A DNA stretch of 64,000 bases from positions 1 through 64,000 of the forward strand of contig DXCM01000024.1 of the NCBI GenBank assembly GCA_019116025.1, given 5' to 3'. Under the pieces are notes generated by a model. The model did no database searches. It saw nothing but the letters and a program-made list of their open reading frames with translations, and had not been told where the DNA came from. The DNA is from Candidatus Companilactobacillus pullicola. GTDB taxonomy: Bacteria > Bacillota > Bacilli > Lactobacillales > Lactobacillaceae. The position numbers and the translations under genes were made by a program. This document shows positions 60,321 to 64,000 of the stretch, one piece after another (the stretch's first letter is position 1; every line of letters starts with the position of its first letter).

Positions 60321-61718
60321 ATGTTAAAACTTGATGTATCAAGATATACTGATCAAATATTATCGGGTGAAAATGGACTTGCCTATCGTGAATTCCGTGA
60401 TATTCCATATGTAGAGAAGCCGGTATCTGATATTCAAAAATTGAACATTTTCGTACCATTGGCTTATTTCCATGATGGAATAGTTAATGGTTATGATAAG
60501 GATACTGCTCCAACTTTTATGCCCAATACTGTTGGAGGATATATGCCAGGCCCACGTGATTATCCAGGAAATAAGGGTTATCCTAGTAATTCAAAAACTA
60601 TTATCGAAGCTTTAAAACATGGTTATGTAGTTGTTTCAGCTGGTTTGCGTGGTCGAAATTTGAAGAGTAGTGATGATAAAAATATTGGTAAAGCACCTGC
60701 CTTTCTAGTTGATATGAAAGCTGCCATTCGTTACGTTCGTCATAATCAAAACTTAATACCAGGAAATGTTGAAAGAATAATAACCAATGGAACCAGTGCT
60801 GGTGGTGCAACTTCAGCTACTATAGGAATGTCTGGTAATGCGGAATACTTTGAGCCATATCTAGAAAAAATTGGTGCTGCCAATGAGTCGGATGCTATTT
60901 ACGCTGCCAGTTGTTATTGTCCAATTCACAATTTAGAAAATGCGGACGGAGCCTATGAATGGGAATTCAATGGCATCAATACATGGTATAGTAAAGTCTT
61001 CATTAGGGATGGAAAGAACGGTGAACCACCAGTATTTGAAGATCGAAAGGGTGAATTATCTGTTGAAGAACGGAAATTGTCTGATGAATTAAAACAACAG
61101 TTTATTGAATATGTGAATTCATTGAATTTAAAAGATGACAGTGGATCAAACTTATCATTGAATGGTGACGGAACTGGATCATTTTTAAATTACGTAAAAG
61201 ACTTTATTAAACAGTCAGCTCAAAAAGCTTTAGATAGTGGGCAAAAATTGTCCGGTTCAGAAGGAATAGAAGTAGAGTCTGGGAAGGTTGTTGGTGTTGA
61301 CTGGATTAAATATTTACATTCTATTACCAGAATGAAGACAGTGCCTGCATTTGATGATTTGGATTTAAAGAATCCTGAACCTAATTTGTTTGGTGATGAG
61401 GAGATTGAAAGCAAGCATTTTACAAAGTTTTCTCAAGAGCATAGCCACGTTACTTCTAAAGTTGCCGATTCAACTTTAGTTGAAGCCGTTAATCCGCTAA
61501 CCTACTTAAGTAATAGAGGAGTTGATACGGCTAAGTATTGGAGAATTCGTCACGGTGCTAGTGATCGTGATACATCCTTTGCTATTCCAGTAATTTTAGC
61601 AACGGCATTGAAAAATTCAGGATATAAAGTAGACTTTGCCATGCCTTGGGGAGTACCACATAGCGGCGATTATGATTTGCGGGATTTATTTACTTGGATT
61701 GACAAAATTTGTGGATAA
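60321..61718 (+). CDS. Tannase (tannin acyl hydrolase), subtype B
   Basis: Tannase hydrolyses gallate esters to gallic acid. The 465-residue protein has nearly the length of the Lactiplantibacillus plantarum enzyme. The nucleophile elbow is GTSAGGA (Ser159). The late acid and base are HGASDRDTSF (Asp) and PWGVPHSGDYDL (His), matching the known Ser/Asp/His triad. There is no signal peptide, so it is an intracellular form. The start was set after GAGGAGG, dropping 6 codons. With lpdC and lpdB downstream, it forms a tannin to gallate to pyrogallol route. Confidence 0.92.
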   Translation: MLKLDVSRYTDQILSGENGLAYREFRDIPYVEKPVSDIQKLNIFVPLAYFHDGIVNGYDKDTAPTFMPNTVGGYMPGPRDYPGNKGYPSNSKTIIEALKHGYVVVSAGLRGRNLKSSDDKNIGKAPAFLVDMKAAIRYVRHNQNLIPGNVERIITNGTSAGGATSATIGMSGNAEYFEPYLEKIGAANESDAIYAASCYCPIHNLENADGAYEWEFNGINTWYSKVFIRDGKNGEPPVFEDRKGELSVEERKLSDELKQQFIEYVNSLNLKDDSGSNLSLNGDGTGSFLNYVKDFIKQSAQKALDSGQKLSGSEGIEVESGKVVGVDWIKYLHSITRMKTVPAFDDLDLKNPEPNLFGDEEIESKHFTKFSQEHSHVTSKVADSTLVEAVNPLTYLSNRGVDTAKYWRIRHGASDRDTSFAIPVILATALKNSGYKVDFAMPWGVPHSGDYDLRDLFTWIDKICG

Positions 61719-61748
61719 AATAAATTATTGTAACAAATAAAGGAGCGA

Positions 61749-61985
61749 TTGGAGAAGAATGAGGAATTAAAAAGTAACATAAAAGAAAAAGTTAATTTAC
61801 AGACTGAACGCTATAATTTAAAAATATTCAATGAGTTATTTAGAAAAATATACTCAGATTATCGCCCAAATTTTGTTGATCCTATTCACTTATTTTTGAT
61901 GTATCAAAATTCTAAAGATGATAGATTATTAGGTGAATTGGATGATTTATTAGATAAAATTTGGGAGAAAAAGTATGCTCTATGA
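61749..61985 (+). CDS. Hypothetical 78-residue protein upstream of a broken AbiEii-like gene
   Basis: The helical, charged protein (LKSNIKEKVNLQTERYNLKIFNE, DPIHLFLMYQNSKDDRLLGE, DDLLDKIWEKKYAL) starts with TTG just behind AAAGGAG. Its stop overlaps the start of the next gene by 11 bases. Small proteins in this position often accompany AbiEii-type nucleotidyltransferases as antitoxin or partner. That pairing is inferred, and its partner is now inactivated. Confidence 0.55.
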   Translation: MEKNEELKSNIKEKVNLQTERYNLKIFNELFRKIYSDYRPNFVDPIHLFLMYQNSKDDRLLGELDDLLDKIWEKKYAL

Positions 61986-62359
61986 GAAGTTTGTAAATTA
62001 TTTTGAAGATTATCACGATTGTTTTTGTATCATTGGAGGTAATGCCGCATCTATTTTGTTAAATGATGAATTGTATAATGATACAAGTTATCAATTCAGA
62101 CAGACTCGTGATTACTCATCGAGCCGATAAATCCAAACACTTTAAAGATGTTTGTCAATTGAGTATGTTAGTAATGTCAAACATCAAATATGATCCGATA
62201 ATAGTACCTGAAAAAATCAGGAAACGGTTATGAGAATTTATTAAGATGATAAGTAATATGAATGATAGGGATTTTTTACAAAGGTTTAAAGAAGTTAAAC
62301 CGGCTGAAATAAGACCTGACAGAGAACAAACTATTAAAGCACTGAATCTACTACTATAA
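61975..62359 (+). pseudogene. AbiEii-like nucleotidyltransferase, internally deleted
   Basis: The head (MLYEKFVNYFEDYHDCFCII, GGNAASILLNDE, FRQTRDY) matches the start of AbiEii/AbiGii-type nucleotidyltransferases, where GG-x-S and RxTxDYD are active-site elements. The frame then runs SSSR and stops. A +1 frame continues with a plausible C-terminus (ADKSKHFKDVCQLSMLVMSN, VPEKIRKRL, stop, EFIKMISNMNDRDFL). So the middle of the gene, including the catalytic Asp pair, is deleted, the join is out of frame, and a further TGA interrupts the tail. It is non-functional. Confidence 0.7.
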
Positions 62360-62388
62360 AAGCATTCCATTATGGAATGCTTTTTAAA
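62357..62388 (+). terminator. Terminator after the AbiEii-like pseudogene
   Basis: AAAAGCATTCCA / TGGAATGCTTTTT forms a tight stem with a T-run, separating the remnant from lpdC. Confidence 0.88.
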
Positions 62389-62398
62389 TTAACATGAA

Positions 62399-62427
62399 TT
62401 GTTCGGACCTAATATCCCTCCTATAAT
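62399..62427 (+). promoter_or_regulatory. lpdC promoter
   Basis: TTGTTC and a perfect TATAAT are separated by 17 bases, 33 bases before the lpdC ATG. The gallate decarboxylase genes therefore have their own start, separate from the tannase. Confidence 0.7.
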
Positions 62428-62459
62428 GATCACTGTTAAGAAAAAGAGGAGGCAATTAA

Positions 62460-63935
62460 ATGTCAGAACAACCATATGATTTAAGAAGAGTTATTGATGA
62501 ATTGAAAAAAGAACCAGGTCAATATCATGAAACTGATGTTGAGGTTGATCCAGATGCAGAACTTTCAGGAGTTTACCGTTATATCGGTGCTGGTGGAACT
62601 GTCAAACGTCCTACAAAAGAGGGCCCAGCAATGATGTTCAATAACGTCAAAGGATTCCCGGGGACGCGTGTTTTCATCGGTGCAATGGCCAGTCGTAAGC
62701 GTGATGGGATGATTTTGCATCATGACTATAAGACTTTGGGACGTCTTCTAAAGGATTCAGTGGAACATCCTGTTGCTCCAGTAATGGTGGATTCTGACGA
62801 AGCCCCGGTACAAGAAGTTGTTCATAAAGCTACTGACAAATATTTTCATATTAGAAAGATTTTGCCAGCTCCAACCAATACCGAATATGACGCTGGCCCA
62901 TATATTACGATGGGATTAGTTTTAGGTTCAGATCCTGATAAGACTATGACTGACGTTACGATTCACCGTATGGTTTTGGAAGACAAAGATACAATTGGTA
63001 TGTATATCATGCCTGGTGGTCGTCACATTGGACACTTCCAGAAACAATTTGAAAAACTAGATAAACCTATGCCAATCACAATCAATATTGGTTTGGATCC
63101 CGCTATTACCATCGGGGCAACCTTTGAGCCACCTACAACTCCACTTGGTTATGATGAATTGAACATTGCTGGAGCTTTACGTAACCAACCAGTTCAACTT
63201 GTTAATGCCAAGACAATTGATGAAAAGGCGATTGCTCGTGCTGAATACGTGGTTGAAGCTGAAATTATGCCTAATCAAACGATGCAAGAAGATATTAATA
63301 CTCATACTGGTAAAGCTATGCCAGAATTTCCAGGCTACAACGGTGATGCCAATCCAGCCGTTAATGTGGTAAAAGTTAAGGCTATCACTCATCGTAAAGA
63401 TAACCCAATTATGCAAACGACAATTGGTCCTAGTGAAGAACATGTTTCCATGGCTGGAATCCCCACTGAGGCAAGTATCCTTGAACTTGTCGATAAGGCT
63501 ATTCCTGGTAAGGTAGTTAACGTTTATAATCCTCCAGCAGGTGGTGGTAAGTTGATGACCATCATGCAAATTCATAAAGACAATGAGGCCGATGAAGGTA
63601 TTCAAAGACAAGCAGCTATTTTGGCTCTATCAGCCTTTAAGGAATTGAAGACAGTCTTTTTAGTTGATGAAGACGTCGACATCTTTGATATGAACGATGT
63701 TGTTTGGACAATGAATACTAGATTCCAAGGCGATAAGGATATTATGGTTCTACCAGGTATGAGAAATCATCCTTTAGATCCATCCGAGAGACCACAATAT
63801 GATCCTAAGTCAATTCGTTTCCGTGGAATGAGTTCAAAGACAATTATCGATGGTACTGTACCATTTGATATGAAAGATCAATTTATCCGTGCTCAGTTCA
63901 AAGAAGTCGATGATTGGCAAAAATATTTGAAATAA
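62460..63935 (+). CDS. lpdC: Gallate decarboxylase catalytic subunit, UbiD family
   Basis: The 491-residue UbiD-type decarboxylase uses prenylated FMN. Family stretches are AMASRKRDGMILHHDYKTLG, GPYITMGLVLGSDPDKTMTDV, GHFQKQFEKL and PAITIGATFEPPTTPLGYDELNIAGALR, and a C-terminal RGMSSKTIIDGT. In lactic acid bacteria the closest functional relative is LpdC, which turns gallate and protocatechuate into pyrogallol and catechol. The nearby tannase and the following UbiX-type gene support that. GAGGAGG precedes the ATG. It has its own promoter. Confidence 0.9.
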   Translation: MSEQPYDLRRVIDELKKEPGQYHETDVEVDPDAELSGVYRYIGAGGTVKRPTKEGPAMMFNNVKGFPGTRVFIGAMASRKRDGMILHHDYKTLGRLLKDSVEHPVAPVMVDSDEAPVQEVVHKATDKYFHIRKILPAPTNTEYDAGPYITMGLVLGSDPDKTMTDVTIHRMVLEDKDTIGMYIMPGGRHIGHFQKQFEKLDKPMPITINIGLDPAITIGATFEPPTTPLGYDELNIAGALRNQPVQLVNAKTIDEKAIARAEYVVEAEIMPNQTMQEDINTHTGKAMPEFPGYNGDANPAVNVVKVKAITHRKDNPIMQTTIGPSEEHVSMAGIPTEASILELVDKAIPGKVVNVYNPPAGGGKLMTIMQIHKDNEADEGIQRQAAILALSAFKELKTVFLVDEDVDIFDMNDVVWTMNTRFQGDKDIMVLPGMRNHPLDPSERPQYDPKSIRFRGMSSKTIIDGTVPFDMKDQFIRAQFKEVDDWQKYLK

Positions 63936-63947
63936 GGAAGTGTGAAG

Positions 63948-64000
63948 ATGACTCGTAAAAGAAGAATTGTCATTGGTGTCACTGGTGCTTCAGGTACAAT
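63948..64000 (+). CDS. lpdB: Flavin prenyltransferase (UbiX/LpdB), partial
   Basis: Only the first 17 codons are in the window: MTRKRRIVIGVTGASGT. The VGVTGASG-like loop is the UbiX flavin-binding signature. This enzyme would make the prenyl-FMN cofactor for LpdC. It starts 12 bases after lpdC with AAGGAAGTG upstream. The rest lies beyond the right edge. Confidence 0.88.
   Translation, partial: MTRKRRIVIGVTGASGT

Noticed and set aside
63177-63611. 144-codon minus-strand open frame inside lpdC
   Set aside because: It is antisense to conserved UbiD sequence, with no ribosome site and an implausible composition.
1-64000. tRNA, rRNA, insertion sequences or complete prophage
   Set aside because: No tRNA cloverleaf other than the tRNA-like end of ssrA, no rRNA stretch and no transposase or phage structural gene was recognised.

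Overview
The window is low-GC chromosomal DNA from a Gram-positive lactic acid bacterium. The gene set (cdaR-glmM, late competence comG with ackA downstream, T-box-controlled MetQ/N/I transporters, oleate hydratase, AdhE, WxL-like surface proteins, tannase with gallate decarboxylase) and the ssrA tag AKNNNSYALAA point to Lactobacillaceae. A Companilactobacillus-like species is my best guess, but it was not tested by any search.

Layout. 0-4.4 kb: end of cdaR, glmM and glmS (UDP-GlcNAc supply). The gap between glmM and glmS holds two inverted structured repeats and a set of GntR-type half-sites around the glmS promoter. 4.4-10 kb: permease, VanZ protein, two oxidoreductases, a putative LPEAG-anchored surface protein and yebC. 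10-13.3 kb: an RpiR regulator divergent from two Gfo/Idh/MocA dehydrogenases. 13.3-19.3 kb: an apparently intact comGA-GG operon, a methyltransferase and acetate kinase. 19.4-24.5 kb: oleate hydratase, a structured 3'UTR element, then adhE behind a Rex box and a cre-like site. 24.6-31.5 kb: transporters (MFS, a Gdx-like SMR, a NorA-like MFS), GDPD and small DUF genes. Two of the transporter genes carry terminator hairpins in their leaders. 31.6-38.2 kb: two WxL-like surface proteins flanking a CzrA-type ArsR/CDF metal-efflux pair. 38.2-40.9 kb: a 51-residue protein with 9 cysteines, an MFS gene and two membrane-anchored unknowns. 40.9-41.8 kb: ssrA, a possible integrase scar and a one-spacer type I-E CRISPR relic without cas genes. 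41.8-44.5 kb: YitT, a LysM protein and an MDR reductase. 44.7-50.3 kb: a methionine uptake operon (metQ1, M20 peptidase, metN, metI, metQ2) with two Met T-boxes and a second structured 3'UTR element. 50.5-59.4 kb: an RRNPP-type regulator, L,D-transpeptidase, tandem PspC proteins, HAD phosphatase, DUF554, LysR and a UvrD-like helicase. 59.4-64 kb: AraC regulator, tannase, a broken AbiEii-like gene, and lpdC with the start of lpdB. This last group is a tannin to gallate to pyrogallol pathway.

The most unusual signal is a set of four long structured elements (1768-1938 on the minus strand; 2179-2351, 21081-21222 and 50206-50343 on the plus strand). All four share a basal internal loop (GGAG opposite YGGA) closed by stems whose sequences differ between copies while pairing is largely kept. 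Two of them start directly after a stop codon. They look like a dispersed RNA-structure family that I cannot name. Other leads are the cysteine-rich mini-protein, the CRISPR relic beside ssrA, and the two efflux-gene attenuators. No rRNA, tRNA, transposase or intact prophage was recognised. All assignments come from reading the sequence; no database search was run.
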